In this document: in pieces, positions 16,776-25,097 of the stretch
Position numbering within the stretch: the stretch's first letter is position 1
Layout: each line of letters opens with the position of its first letter
Origin: Bacteroidetes bacterium B1(2017)
GTDB lineage: Bacteria > Bacteroidota > Bacteroidia > UKL13-3
Reading direction: 5' to 3'
Assembly: GCA_002256395.1 (NCBI GenBank)
Contig: NKJG01000001.1
Coordinates: 930,001 to 994,000 of the forward strand
Length of the DNA: 64,000 nucleotides
Program-made: the position numbers and the translations under genes
Notes under the pieces: generated by a model
What the model was told of the DNA's origin: nothing
Seen by the model: the letters and a program-made list of their open reading frames with translations, nothing else
The model's database searches: none

Positions 16776-17489
16776 CTAAGGCATTATTAATGGTCCAAAT
16801 TTTATTAACCATAAATAATATCCTAGGATTCCACCGACAAGACCCGAAATTAAAAAAGTTAGTAAAATTGCCTTTGGTAGTAATCGCAAAACGATAACAA
16901 GAACGCCAATTCCAATAAGTCCAGTGATAATTTGAATAGTCCAAATATTGATATCTAAATAGTTGGCAAGTCGCATTTCGTCTCCCCTTTGAGAAGGTTT
17001 TCCTGAAATTAATAATGACATTACAGCCATAAAAAGATTTGCAACTTGCCTTAACCAGAATAATGAAATAAAAATGGTGGCCCATGCAATTAAATGAACC
17101 TTTTGCGGCGTGATATATTTTTTTCTAAAAACAAATAAAAGTAATAACCCAATAGTACCAGTAAGTATTGTCTCTAAAGGACCTGCAAGTATTATCCAAA
17201 AAGTGTCAGTTTCATATTTTCGAACTTTTTCAAGATACTCTTCCTTACCTGGAAAGTCTGTATTGTTTAGTATTTCGTTTTCGTATTTTTCATATGTATC
17301 ACTTAGATATTTATTAAAGTCATTGTCCCAGTACGACGAACTTTGATAATTTATACTTGCATTATACCCCAAAATTTTTGAAATAGAATAATGACCCAGT
17401 TCGTGAGTTAAAGTTCCAACAACAGTCATAAGGATGAATGTAATTATTAGAAAAATTGAACGTTTAAAATCAAATTTTAGGTATTCCAT
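16776..17489 (-). CDS. Membrane zinc metalloprotease-like protein (HELGH)
   Basis: 237 residues from the ATG at 17489; an ATG at 17540 is less likely. The first helix carries the zincin motif THELGHY (His29, Glu30, His33), and AGPLETILTG lies in a later helix, resembling the arrangement in site-2-protease-like (M50) and related membrane peptidases, where a second helix offers the third ligand. About five hydrophobic helices are visible, with an 80-residue loop after the HELGH helix. The usual NPDG motif of M50 enzymes is missing, so this may be a divergent or different membrane zincin. No substrate gene is adjacent. The base composition is very AT-rich, fitting an accessory gene. Confidence 0.6.
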   Translation of the reverse strand: MEYLKFDFKRSIFLIITFILMTVVGTLTHELGHYSISKILGYNASINYQSSSYWDNDFNKYLSDTYEKYENEILNNTDFPGKEEYLEKVRKYETDTFWIILAGPLETILTGTIGLLLLFVFRKKYITPQKVHLIAWATIFISLFWLRQVANLFMAVMSLLISGKPSQRGDEMRLANYLDINIWTIQIITGLIGIGVLVIVLRLLPKAILLTFLISGLVGGILGYYLWLIKFGPLIMP

Positions 17490-17750
17490 ACTGTTTAATA
17501 TCGCTGCAAAAAACCTTTCTAGAAATAGAAGAGTTAACAACTTGGTAAATGCAAATTGTTAAGCTAATATAAAAATAAAAGCGAAAGGAAATGCTGCAAT
17601 TGGTTATTTAACAGCAATACGTCTATACTCATGGTAACGAAAGTTGCTTTATTCCTAATCTGGAGTATATCGTTTGGTATATTCTTTTGCAAGACAAAAT
17701 ACCAATGCCTTTTGAAACACTAAGTTTGAGATTGCTTGTGAACTATTAAA
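17490..17750. other. Intergenic, nothing recognised
   Basis: AT-rich spacer between the HELGH gene start and the end of the toxin gene. No repeat family or gene-like frame recognised. Confidence 0.5.
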
Positions 17751-17777
17751 TGTTAAAGCTACAATGAAGCTTTAACA
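17751..17777 (-). terminator. Hairpin downstream of the toxin gene
   Basis: A perfect 10-bp stem, TGTTAAAGCT with AGCTTTAACA, around a 7-base loop. On the minus strand it follows the toxin stop by 23 bp and is followed by TTTAATAG, a weak T run, so it is a plausible but not strong terminator. Confidence 0.4.
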
Positions 17778-17800
17778 GGCAACTAGCAATTTCTGTTGAT

Positions 17801-18118
17801 TTATAAATTGAACAGAGTCCTTAAATTACTATTTATTATAGAAATTTCATTATTAGAAATTTTGCCAAGCAGTCCTTTAACAATTGTTTTATCTAATGTG
17901 GCAATTTTACTAATTCGAATTAGGGAGGGGTTTTTTAGCCTATTCGTGCTATTAGGATTAATTGGAATATCTAATAGTTCTTGTCGTTGGATTTGTGTAG
18001 TAATAAAACAAACAGTAAGATCCAAGGTAGACTCAGCAAGGATAATTGCAGGCCGCAACTTACTTCCCGTTAAATCAGTAAAAGGGAAATTAATTAAAAC
18101 AATATCCCCCTTAGCCAT
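17801..18118 (-). CDS. MazF/PemK-type toxin
   Basis: 105 residues. The N-terminus MAKGDIVLINFPFTDLTGSK followed by LRPAIIL is the signature of the MazF/PemK endoribonuclease fold (β1-loop-β2 with the GDIV and RPAI motifs). Such toxins cut mRNA or tRNA when freed from their antitoxin. It overlaps the antitoxin gene by 8 bp (antitoxin AATGGCTAA, toxin ATGGCTAAG), the standard arrangement of a type II module. A decayed second copy lies at 15790-16030, so the module has been duplicated or moved here before. Confidence 0.85.
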   Translation of the reverse strand: MAKGDIVLINFPFTDLTGSKLRPAIILAESTLDLTVCFITTQIQRQELLDIPINPNSTNRLKNPSLIRISKIATLDKTIVKGLLGKISNNEISIINSNLRTLFNL

Positions 18119-18341
18119 TATATACTTCTTTTAAATCCTCAATGGAGTAAATTTCCTCTTCTTGGTTTAGGAAATCAAAAGTAGTTGCTTCAGCGCTCAA
18201 TTTCTTAATCCCATTAAGTAGTGTGGTTTCTTCATAACGTTTAAATACGAAATCAGCAAAATCAGAAATTTCTTCAGCCTTTTCATCAGGTAGCTGATTA
18301 ATTGCGTTTAAAATTCTTTCTATAATTGATTGCCTTGACAT
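18111..18341 (-). CDS. Antitoxin of the MazF/PemK-type pair
   Basis: 76 residues from the ATG at 18341 (MSRQSIIERILNAINQL); a longer in-frame start at 18386 is less likely because the decayed copy of the locus has its ATG at the corresponding position. The first half is helical and contains LPDEKAEEISDFADFVFKRYEE, a pattern seen in short DUF2281/VapB-like antitoxins; the acidic C-terminal tail (NQEEEIYSIEDLKEVY) is the expected toxin-binding segment. It precedes and overlaps the toxin gene and probably autoregulates the pair. Confidence 0.8.
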   Translation of the reverse strand: MSRQSIIERILNAINQLPDEKAEEISDFADFVFKRYEETTLLNGIKKLSAEATTFDFLNQEEEIYSIEDLKEVYNG

Positions 18342-18479
18342 AGGATAGTATTTGTTTAACGAATATAAAGCTTTTCTAAAAAACATTAGCGGATATATGT
18401 GAAATATTTAATAAAAATATGGTCCAATCTTTTTAAAGAATAAACCTTTAAATTGCGTTGGTTCAGGGAAGCTTTAAAG

Positions 18480-18635
18480 ATGAAGACTAAAAACAAAAAC
18501 CAAGAAAAAGATTTTGATACCGTAGCAACCTTTAGAAAAATAAAGGAAGAAATTTCTGCTGATTTAATGGGAAAATCATTTAAACAAATCAAGGAATATT
18601 TAAGAGTAAATAGTTTAAAATTGAAGGAGAAATAG
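18480..18635 (+). CDS. Small antitoxin-like protein, no partner
   Basis: 51 residues from the ATG at 18480, preceded by a purine-rich GGGAAGC. The sequence is highly charged and helical: DFDTVATFRKIKEEISADL, then FKQIKEYLRVNS. This resembles the short antitoxins that pair with PIN or RelE toxins in Bacteroidota (DxVxxxRxIKEEIS pattern), but no toxin gene follows; the next gene is on the other strand. It may be an orphan left after loss of its toxin. It lies divergent from the MazF pair. Confidence 0.5.
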   Translation: MKTKNKNQEKDFDTVATFRKIKEEISADLMGKSFKQIKEYLRVNSLKLKEK

Positions 18636-18676
18636 TTTTCCAGATTTTACTATTAATTAAAACTACTACTAGTCCT

Positions 18677-19243
18677 CTATTTCTTAATGAGCGTCCATTG
18701 TTCGCCGCTTTGAAAACCAAATTTAATCATCCCAACTTCATTATCATAATAAAGCGTGTCTTTGGGTTCACGAGGTATAAAGGTAATGTCATTATATACT
18801 ATACCATTTAATTTTATCTCATTTAAATTGAATGGGGCATTCAAATACACCATCGGTATTTTAAATACTTTATTTTTAAAATAACAATTAAAATATTCTG
18901 GATAAATTAATTCAATTATTATTTTATCCTGGATTGTATTTGAACTAAAAGTATACCTATAGTTATCATTATGTTCATACGATGTTGGGCCGCAGCCTCC
19001 AAGGTCGCCAGGCTCTGTTGTAATAATTTTATTTTTACCCATACCATAAAAGGTGATGGTATCAGTATTATTTCTCAAAAAAACCAGTGTATCAAAACCT
19101 TTATAGGGTACATAATTTAAATCACTTTGGTCTATAGCATTATAATTATCCTTAGGCTTATAGTTTTTGCAGTCGTCTTTGCAGGCAACAAGAATTTGCA
19201 GCAAGAATATAGTTAGCAAAAGAATTTGGGGTCTAGTTTTCAT
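18677..19243 (-). CDS. Lipoprotein, PY-motif family (member 2)
   Basis: 188 residues with signal peptide and lipobox LQILVAC followed by KDDCKN. The core motif reads YVPYKGFDTLVFLRNNTDT, then GDLGGCGPTSYEHNDNYRYTF, and the C-terminus ends MIKFGFQSGEQWTLIKK. All three blocks align with the lipoproteins at 12367, 19320 and 34884. The shared layout is: lipobox, PY, FxNxxTD, central Cys, β-strands, and a final G-[IMV]-[IL]-[KRE]-[FI] hairpin. It is probably lipid-anchored. No function is known to me. It lies in the same direction as the related gene at 19320, 76 bp downstream of it. Confidence 0.75.
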   Translation of the reverse strand: MKTRPQILLLTIFLLQILVACKDDCKNYKPKDNYNAIDQSDLNYVPYKGFDTLVFLRNNTDTITFYGMGKNKIITTEPGDLGGCGPTSYEHNDNYRYTFSSNTIQDKIIIELIYPEYFNCYFKNKVFKIPMVYLNAPFNLNEIKLNGIVYNDITFIPREPKDTLYYDNEVGMIKFGFQSGEQWTLIKK

Positions 19244-19319
19244 TTTTTTGATTCTTTAGCTAAGCCATAATTTGATACAAACTATCTTTTAATAGACATG
19301 TAATTTTATTTAATCCTCG

Positions 19320-19919
19320 CTACTTCTTAAACTCAATCAACTCTAAGTTGCCGCTGTCTCTTTCTATTTTTAAAATTCCGCTTTCTACCGAATAATAACA
19401 TGAATAATCGGTATTATATTCAGGTGCATTTTCATTCTTAAAAATAGAAACTTTGTTGTATGGTTTGTTGGCAATTAAAATGCTGTCCTTTAAAACATTT
19501 TTATTAATTAATGATAATGGAAATTGATAAAATTTCTGCCTTCCTATTTCAATATGCAAATATTTTGAACTAACCGAGGTATACTCCATTGATATTTTAA
19601 TTTGCTCGGGAAAAGTATTGCTTGTAAATATTTGCCTTACCCTTTGCAAATTATACGCTTGCGTGCATTCTTCCTTGTCGGCCTTATAATACCCAAAATC
19701 CTTTACCCAATTGCTTCCATTAAACAGATGGGTATCATGGGTAGTAGTATTTACAAATGTAAGTTGAGAATAATCTTGATAGGGAACTAAATCTAAATAT
19801 GCCTTTTCTATATGCAACTCCACTGGCACATAGTCACTGTCTTTGCACGTTAAATCTGGACTGCACCCTACTTGGAGCAATAATAATAGTATGGCTATAA
19901 GTAGGCTTGATTTTTTCAT
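19320..19919 (-). CDS. Lipoprotein, PY-motif family (member 3)
   Basis: 199 residues from the ATG at 19919, which gives the signal MKKSSLLIAILLLLLQVGC; upstream in-frame starts overlap the pyrophosphatase gene. Core motif DLVPYQDYSQLTFVNTTTHDT, central Cys in KEECTQAYN, an IFTSNTFPEQIKIS strand like the FSSNTIQDKIII of the neighbour, and the closing SGILKIERDSGNLELIEFKK hairpin. It is a paralogue of the gene at 18677. The tandem arrangement suggests local duplication followed by strong divergence. It starts 34 bp after the end of ppa, so read-through from that gene is possible. Confidence 0.75.
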   Translation of the reverse strand: MKKSSLLIAILLLLLQVGCSPDLTCKDSDYVPVELHIEKAYLDLVPYQDYSQLTFVNTTTHDTHLFNGSNWVKDFGYYKADKEECTQAYNLQRVRQIFTSNTFPEQIKISMEYTSVSSKYLHIEIGRQKFYQFPLSLINKNVLKDSILIANKPYNKVSIFKNENAPEYNTDYSCYYSVESGILKIERDSGNLELIEFKK

Positions 19920-19953
19920 GCTTTCATAAGTGCCTTGGTTCGCTCCGCAAAAA

Positions 19954-20505
19954 TTAATTCTTCGGTTTACCAAACTTTTGATTATACAATTCAAAGGCGT
20001 CTTTGAGGATTTGGATGGCGGTTTTTTTGTCGAGGAAATCTTCTACTACCACCGTTTTCTTTTCTAACTTTTTATAGTCTTCAAAGAAATTACGCATCTC
20101 AGAAATAAAATGGGTTGGCAACTCGCTTATATCATTTATATGGCTCACACTAGGATCGCCCGCTGCCACAGCAATAATCTTATCATCTGCTTCGCCATTA
20201 TCTAACATACGCATTACGCCTATAACCTTAGCAGGCACAATACATAAGGGCACTACATCTATTTGCGAGAGCACCAAAATATCTAATGGATCTTTATCGT
20301 CGCAATAGCTTTGTGGTATAAACCCATAATTAGCGGGGTAATACACCGATGAGTATAATACTCTATCTAATCGCAAGAGTCCGCTTGCTTTATCTAATTC
20401 ATACTTGGCACGGGTGCCTTTTGGAATTTCTATAATACCGTTTACTATATCGGGTAATTCGTCACCAGGTGAAACGTGGTGCCAAGGGTTAAAATCATTG
20501 TCCAT
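19954..20505 (-). CDS. ppa: Inorganic pyrophosphatase (class I)
   Basis: 183 residues, the normal size for the bacterial soluble enzyme that hydrolyses pyrophosphate to two phosphates and so drives biosynthesis. Family landmarks are all visible: [13 protein letters not shown]-like segment ([16 protein letters not shown]), [20 protein letters not shown] with the metal-binding aspartates, and the DxxxxD region [21 protein letters not shown]. No signal peptide: cytoplasmic. It lies 27 bp downstream of the hydroxylase gene on the same strand and could be the last gene of that operon-like run. Confidence 0.95.
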   Translation of the reverse strand: MDNDFNPWHHVSPGDELPDIVNGIIEIPKGTRAKYELDKASGLLRLDRVLYSSVYYPANYGFIPQSYCDDKDPLDILVLSQIDVVPLCIVPAKVIGVMRMLDNGEADDKIIAVAAGDPSVSHINDISELPTHFISEMRNFFEDYKKLEKKTVVVEDFLDKKTAIQILKDAFELYNQKFGKPKN

Positions 20506-20532
20506 ACCTATGCTTATTTTATACGCACGAAG

Positions 20533-21276
20533 TTAGTTTTTTCCTTCTTTAATTTTCTCAGTTTTCATCCATTTATCCCAAAAGGTAAAATATAATCCAA
20601 AGTTAACTTTGGCATTCTGGTGATGCATGCTATGATGCGTGCCCGTATTTTGATATTTACCTAGAATACTGCGCCTAAATTTCTGTGAGAAGATCTCGTA
20701 GCCTAAGTGCCCCATTACGTTAATAAAGGTCATGTAGCCCAAGAAAATAAACAAGGCATAAGGATGAACCGGAAAGCTGAACACAATAAGAGGCACTATG
20801 CCTGCCGCCAAAATGGCCTCAAAAGGATGAAAAGAAAAGGCGCTAAAAGGATTTGGCAAAACAGATTGATGATGCACCTGATGCACCCATTTATACAAAC
20901 GTTTCCAATGGATCAATCGGTGGGTCCAATAAAAATACACATCGTGCAACAAAACCATACCCACTATGCTGCCAAAAAAATATAGCCAGGAGTGTTGGTT
21001 CAAACCGGCATAAATACGTGTATAGCCCAAATAATAAAGCTTAAAAATAAACCAGCTTAATAGGCAAAAGATCGTTAGCGTGCTGCATGAGTAGGCGAGT
21101 TCTTTTATAATTTGCCCCTTAGGAATAGGCGATGCACTTAGCTTACGAGCGGCAAAAGCCTCTTTTTTCCAAACATAAAACACAAAATAAGCAAGGCCAG
21201 CCATCACAAAATAACGGATAAAGATAGCTGCGGCATCTATTTGCCACGAGTATATACTAGCTTCTAAGGTTTGCAT
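20533..21276 (-). CDS. Sterol desaturase / fatty acid hydroxylase family protein
   Basis: 247 residues with four to five hydrophobic helices. The diiron histidine clusters of the family are intact: HDVYFYWTHRLIH (His111, 119, 123), HQVHHQS (His132, 135, 136) and THHSMHHQN (His214, 215, 218, 219). Such membrane enzymes use O2 to hydroxylate or desaturate acyl chains, sterols or carotenoids. Bacteria seldom make sterols, so a fatty acyl or carotenoid-type substrate is likelier. It follows a KAS III-like gene by 9 bp, and this pairing argues for action on a specialised acyl chain. Inner membrane. Confidence 0.88.
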   Translation of the reverse strand: MQTLEASIYSWQIDAAAIFIRYFVMAGLAYFVFYVWKKEAFAARKLSASPIPKGQIIKELAYSCSTLTIFCLLSWFIFKLYYLGYTRIYAGLNQHSWLYFFGSIVGMVLLHDVYFYWTHRLIHWKRLYKWVHQVHHQSVLPNPFSAFSFHPFEAILAAGIVPLIVFSFPVHPYALFIFLGYMTFINVMGHLGYEIFSQKFRRSILGKYQNTGTHHSMHHQNAKVNFGLYFTFWDKWMKTEKIKEGKN

Positions 21277-21285
21277 GTTAGTATC

Positions 21286-22176
21286 TTAAATAGTCCAAAT
21301 TCCACCACTAATAACCCCACCCGTTCCATAGCTACAAAGTAATACTTTTTTACCTTGGCACTCTTCATAAATCTTTGAAAAAGCTATGCCCACCGAGGCC
21401 GCACCGCAATTACCTGTTTGCCCAGAGAAATCAATAAAGCGCACCGGGTATTTGGAAAACACCTGTTTTAAATGCGCAATAATGATAGGGTTAACTTGGT
21501 GCAAAATCATAATGTCGGGCATTACACTTTTGGCCACAAGTTCTTTGAAAAAGTCTTCTGCTTGCTTTAAGAGTTTTACGGCTAATAGGTTATTCATATC
21601 TAAACCCAAATGCTTGCGCGGATCTGTTTGCATATCTTTTGGGTGCTTCATAATAAGTGCATCGGCATCATGACCTAATTTAACCGTTACCACCTCCGAT
21701 AAGCCCTTGTATTGCCGTGCTTGCGATTGCAGTAAACCCTGTTCGCCCTCTGTATAGCTAAGCAAAACTGCAAAGGCACCATTGCCAAAAATAGAATGAA
21801 TAAGCTTTGATTTAGAGGTAGCTTTTTGAGCCACATCGGCCGCAATTACCAATACACTACTAGTGCCAGCTTGAGCCAATTGCGAAGCTAATATTAAAGC
21901 ACTTACTCCCCCCGCACAGCCTTGCACCATATCTATACAAGCAATAGAACCAAGCTGGGCATGGTATTTTTCTACCAGCATTTGTCCTAATGAGGGCGCC
22001 AACATATCGGGACAAGTAGTGCTAATAATTAGGTGAGATAGATTGTTGGGTAATTCTGTTTTTGAGAGTAACTCTTCAAACACCAAAGATGCTAAAGCAA
22101 GCACTTGCCTTGGTGTTTCGGGCTCGGCCTTACCAAAGGCGTGGTAGTGGCATATCTCTTGTATTTTTACTCCCAT
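21286..22176 (-). CDS. KAS III-like 3-oxoacyl-ACP synthase
   Basis: 296 residues, shorter than the usual ~320-330 of FabH. The thiolase-fold catalytic triad is present: Cys87 in MVQGCAGGVSAL, His226 in LHQVNPII and Asn256 in QTGNCGAASVGIAF. A final GTGGVISGG loop is typical. Such enzymes join an acyl-CoA (or acyl-ACP) starter to malonyl-ACP. Because it is not next to fab or acpP genes but between a radical SAM enzyme and a fatty acid hydroxylase, it is more likely a specialised condensing enzyme than the housekeeping FabH. It starts 2 bp after the radical SAM stop, so co-translation is likely. Confidence 0.88.
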   Translation of the reverse strand: MGVKIQEICHYHAFGKAEPETPRQVLALASLVFEELLSKTELPNNLSHLIISTTCPDMLAPSLGQMLVEKYHAQLGSIACIDMVQGCAGGVSALILASQLAQAGTSSVLVIAADVAQKATSKSKLIHSIFGNGAFAVLLSYTEGEQGLLQSQARQYKGLSEVVTVKLGHDADALIMKHPKDMQTDPRKHLGLDMNNLLAVKLLKQAEDFFKELVAKSVMPDIMILHQVNPIIIAHLKQVFSKYPVRFIDFSGQTGNCGAASVGIAFSKIYEECQGKKVLLCSYGTGGVISGGIWTI

Positions 22177-22178
22177 GC

Positions 22179-23414
22179 TTATAAGGTAGACGTTTTAAAA
22201 GTAGCACAGCCTCCACGTTTTATTTTATGCAGGTGCTCTTGGGTTGAACCTACTAAAGCACTGCCGCTTTTTTTGTTACAAAAAGGGCAGGCATGCATAT
22301 CGCCATCGGTATCTATGTATAAGGTTCTATTGCCCGCAGCAAAGCAACCTGCGCGGCGTTGGTAATAGCCGTGGTATACTAAAATAGGATAGCTTTCAAA
22401 ACCTGCTTCATAATTATACTGCCAATACACTTCTTCTATGAGTTGCTCTTGTTCTTTTGTTAAGCTAACGTCTAAACCCGCATACCCTCCACTAGCTTTT
22501 GGTTCGAGCAATTGAACAAATGCAACACCCATTTCTTTGGCAAGGTTTAAATAAGAGTGTAGGTTTTCTTTAGTAGCAAAACTTTTCGTAATACAAATAG
22601 AAAGAGCCGTTACCAAACCTGCTTCTTGCGCATTTTTTATGGCCTCTTTTACCCAAGCATAGGAGTTGCTTCTACCTCTAAACGCATTGTGCTTTTCTTC
22701 CTCAAAATGATCGAGGCTAATAACTACTCCCGTAAGATTAGATTGCTTAAGAATATTTGCTGTTTCCTTGCTAAGTAAGTATCCCGAGCTAAGCACCCAA
22801 AACTCGGTGCCTGGTTTTGATACGGCCAATAATTCGCGAATGGCATCTAAGCGCATCAAGGGTTCGCCCCCACTTAATTGAATTTGGGAGCTACCTATTT
22901 TACATACATTCTCAAGTATCAATTTAAGCTTATCTATACTTAAAGTTTCCTTTTGGTTTAGGGCATTAAATTCAAAACAATGCTCGCATTTTAGGGCGCA
23001 TTTTTTGGTAATAGCCATCAGCACATTGGTCAGTTGTTTGGTGCCAAATGGCAGTGGCTCTACCCTATCTATTTCAGCTTCTATAAACTCATCAAAAGCC
23101 TGCGAAGGCCAAGAGGGAATGTATAAATCCCAGTAATATTGGCTACCTATTTTAGCAATCTTTTTTATTCTGCTCTCGCCCAAAAACGCCCTTCTATTTG
23201 CATTTAGTTTGTTTACAATTTTTATAGCCTGTATAGGGTTTTTAAATTGTTTGAGCACCAATTGAAAGATATTCCATTTTATTTTAAACTCTATCCATTC
23301 TTTGGCAAGTCCGTGTAGTATGCGTGTTTTATGCGCACTGGGTATAGGAGTATCAGAAGAATCTTCTGTTACATCAGGCAACAATTTGCTGCGTATAGGT
23401 GGTGCTACGGTCAT
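22179..23414 (-). CDS. Radical SAM protein
   Basis: 411 residues. The [4Fe-4S]/SAM site is CALKCEHC (Cys139, 143, 146), followed by QLSGGEPLMR, the SAM-binding GGEP motif. A C-terminal cysteine cluster (AGCFAAGN, then DTDGDMHACPFCNK) resembles a SPASM/twitch-type auxiliary cluster. The ~130 residues before the core are helical and not recognised. Members of this group modify peptides or small molecules. No precursor peptide gene is seen; the neighbours are a lipoprotein (4-bp overlap) and a KAS III-like enzyme (2 bp), pointing to a lipid- or envelope-related product. The exact reaction is unknown. Confidence 0.88.
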   Translation of the reverse strand: MTVAPPIRSKLLPDVTEDSSDTPIPSAHKTRILHGLAKEWIEFKIKWNIFQLVLKQFKNPIQAIKIVNKLNANRRAFLGESRIKKIAKIGSQYYWDLYIPSWPSQAFDEFIEAEIDRVEPLPFGTKQLTNVLMAITKKCALKCEHCFEFNALNQKETLSIDKLKLILENVCKIGSSQIQLSGGEPLMRLDAIRELLAVSKPGTEFWVLSSGYLLSKETANILKQSNLTGVVISLDHFEEEKHNAFRGRSNSYAWVKEAIKNAQEAGLVTALSICITKSFATKENLHSYLNLAKEMGVAFVQLLEPKASGGYAGLDVSLTKEQEQLIEEVYWQYNYEAGFESYPILVYHGYYQRRAGCFAAGNRTLYIDTDGDMHACPFCNKKSGSALVGSTQEHLHKIKRGGCATFKTSTL

Positions 23415-25093
23415 TGGTTTTGGCTTAAAGCAAGTGAAAATAAATTGGCTTTATGTTGCCATTCTGCAAGGCGTTGGTTCGAGAATTTTGCAAAGCCCCC
23501 TTTTTGTTTAAAGCTTATGAGTTGGGTGTAATTTGGCTCGTTTGTAAAGTTGCGTATATACTCGTAATAGCCTTTGCTATGCATAAATACGCTGCGTGTT
23601 AAACCGGGCTTTGTGGCAAGGGCGGTATAGCTTAAAGTAGCTTTGTTTCCAACTTTGGGCTGAACCAAATAGTTGGCATCATTTTCTAATAGTTGTGCTC
23701 TGATATCTTGCCCTGTTTCATCTTTAGCTGTTGTAGGTTTTAGGTAACTTACTTCTACGGCGCTAGGTTCAGAAAAATCTATGGCAACATAATCTAGCTC
23801 CCAAAACAGAGTGCCACAAAAGAGGCGTATGCTCAGTATATCATCTGTGCAGGCGGCTATATCTAAAGGCAATACTACATCTCTGGCGGCAAGCGGACCC
23901 ATTACTTCAAAATAGTCTTTGGTAATCATGCCTTTTTTAGTTTGTATTTGCACTTGTAGCGGTATTCCTTGCTCCAATGCCCACTGAATATTTTTAGCCT
24001 TAGATACCTTTTTTTGTTTCTCTACAAAGGTGCTGTAATAGGTTCCAAATTGCTTATTAAACTCGCCATAAGCATAATCTAACCACAAAGAGTTTTTGGC
24101 ATGTATAAGCAGTTTTGCTTGCTTGGCGTGCATAGGGTTTTTAAAGCTTAAATCAACATGGCTCATGTCCTTGTTTTCTTTGCTTGGTTCACTAAATAAG
24201 AAGTTATTGCTATCTATTTGGCTTAGCACACTCGCATATTCTTTTCCGTTTGCCTTAGCACTAAAAGGCACTTGCGCTTGGCTTATGGTTTGAACCGAGC
24301 CGTATTTATCCATCAGCACTTGCGTGTTTTGCGGATGATCTACCACTATTAATTCGGCCAAATTGGTATATTGTTTTTCCAGCAATTCGTTGGTTATTTG
24401 AAAGGTGTATATGCCACCTTGCGGGCTCACTCCATTGAGGTATAAATAATCGTGGCGCTCTAGGCTAGGATATATAGCACCACCATACAACTCGCCATAA
24501 AACTGAAAGTTTGTGCCATTATGCGTATATATAAACGGACAAGAGCTTTTGGTTAAAACAACCACAATGGCAATTACCGCCAATACACCAGCAACCACAC
24601 CTACGGTTCCAAAAACATAAGAAGCGGTAGTGGCACCAATATCTTTATCGTATACATCAATACGGTTAATGTCTTTAAACGAAATTTTAACTAAAACGTT
24701 TTGGGTAATTTCTACTTGGCTCACAAAAAAATGTGCTTCATAACTTGCCTCACCTTGGCTTGGTTTATACCTATTTGGTTTTCCCTCTTGGGCCTCTCTA
24801 TAATATTGATGATTCTCAGGAAGCTCTTCTAATACGCCATACATAAGCATGCTGCTATCAACAATAGATACATTGGTAAGGTGCCAAGCCTTATGGTTTA
24901 GATGCAACACAACATATTTTAAATCGCTACTATTTTCATGAATTGTTTGAGGCGTTGTTGCTACCCTATTTACTCGGTAATAATTGCAGCCAATAACCAA
25001 ATTTAGAAAGGCAAAAATCAAGGCTATTGCAATGTGCTTTTGATACTTTTTTACGCTTTTATAAATGAAAGCTATGTTTGTAAATGAATTCAT
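23411..25093 (-). CDS. Large envelope lipoprotein with transmembrane segment
   Basis: 560 residues from the ATG at 25093. The N-terminus holds a long basic segment, then FAFLNLVIGC, a lipobox. Residues ~45-185 align with the whole small lipoprotein at 26199: a YVVLHLNHKAWHL strand, HQYYREAQ, DINRIDVYDKD, then a glycine-rich hydrophobic helix. The extra ~370 residues begin with SSCPFIYTHNGTNFQFYGEL and GGAIYPSLERHDYLYL, a block I have seen in uncharacterised envelope proteins, followed by β-rich sequence. It overlaps the radical SAM gene by 4 bp (ATGA) and follows an outer-membrane-protein gene, as its short paralogue does. Confidence 0.75.
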   Translation of the reverse strand: MNSFTNIAFIYKSVKKYQKHIAIALIFAFLNLVIGCNYYRVNRVATTPQTIHENSSDLKYVVLHLNHKAWHLTNVSIVDSSMLMYGVLEELPENHQYYREAQEGKPNRYKPSQGEASYEAHFFVSQVEITQNVLVKISFKDINRIDVYDKDIGATTASYVFGTVGVVAGVLAVIAIVVVLTKSSCPFIYTHNGTNFQFYGELYGGAIYPSLERHDYLYLNGVSPQGGIYTFQITNELLEKQYTNLAELIVVDHPQNTQVLMDKYGSVQTISQAQVPFSAKANGKEYASVLSQIDSNNFLFSEPSKENKDMSHVDLSFKNPMHAKQAKLLIHAKNSLWLDYAYGEFNKQFGTYYSTFVEKQKKVSKAKNIQWALEQGIPLQVQIQTKKGMITKDYFEVMGPLAARDVVLPLDIAACTDDILSIRLFCGTLFWELDYVAIDFSEPSAVEVSYLKPTTAKDETGQDIRAQLLENDANYLVQPKVGNKATLSYTALATKPGLTRSVFMHSKGYYEYIRNFTNEPNYTQLISFKQKGGFAKFSNQRLAEWQHKANLFSLALSQNQ

Positions 25094-25097
25094 ATAT

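Noticed and set aside
16693-17085. 130-codon minus-strand ORF
   Set aside because: Lies in another frame over the HELGH membrane-protein gene and has poor protein character.
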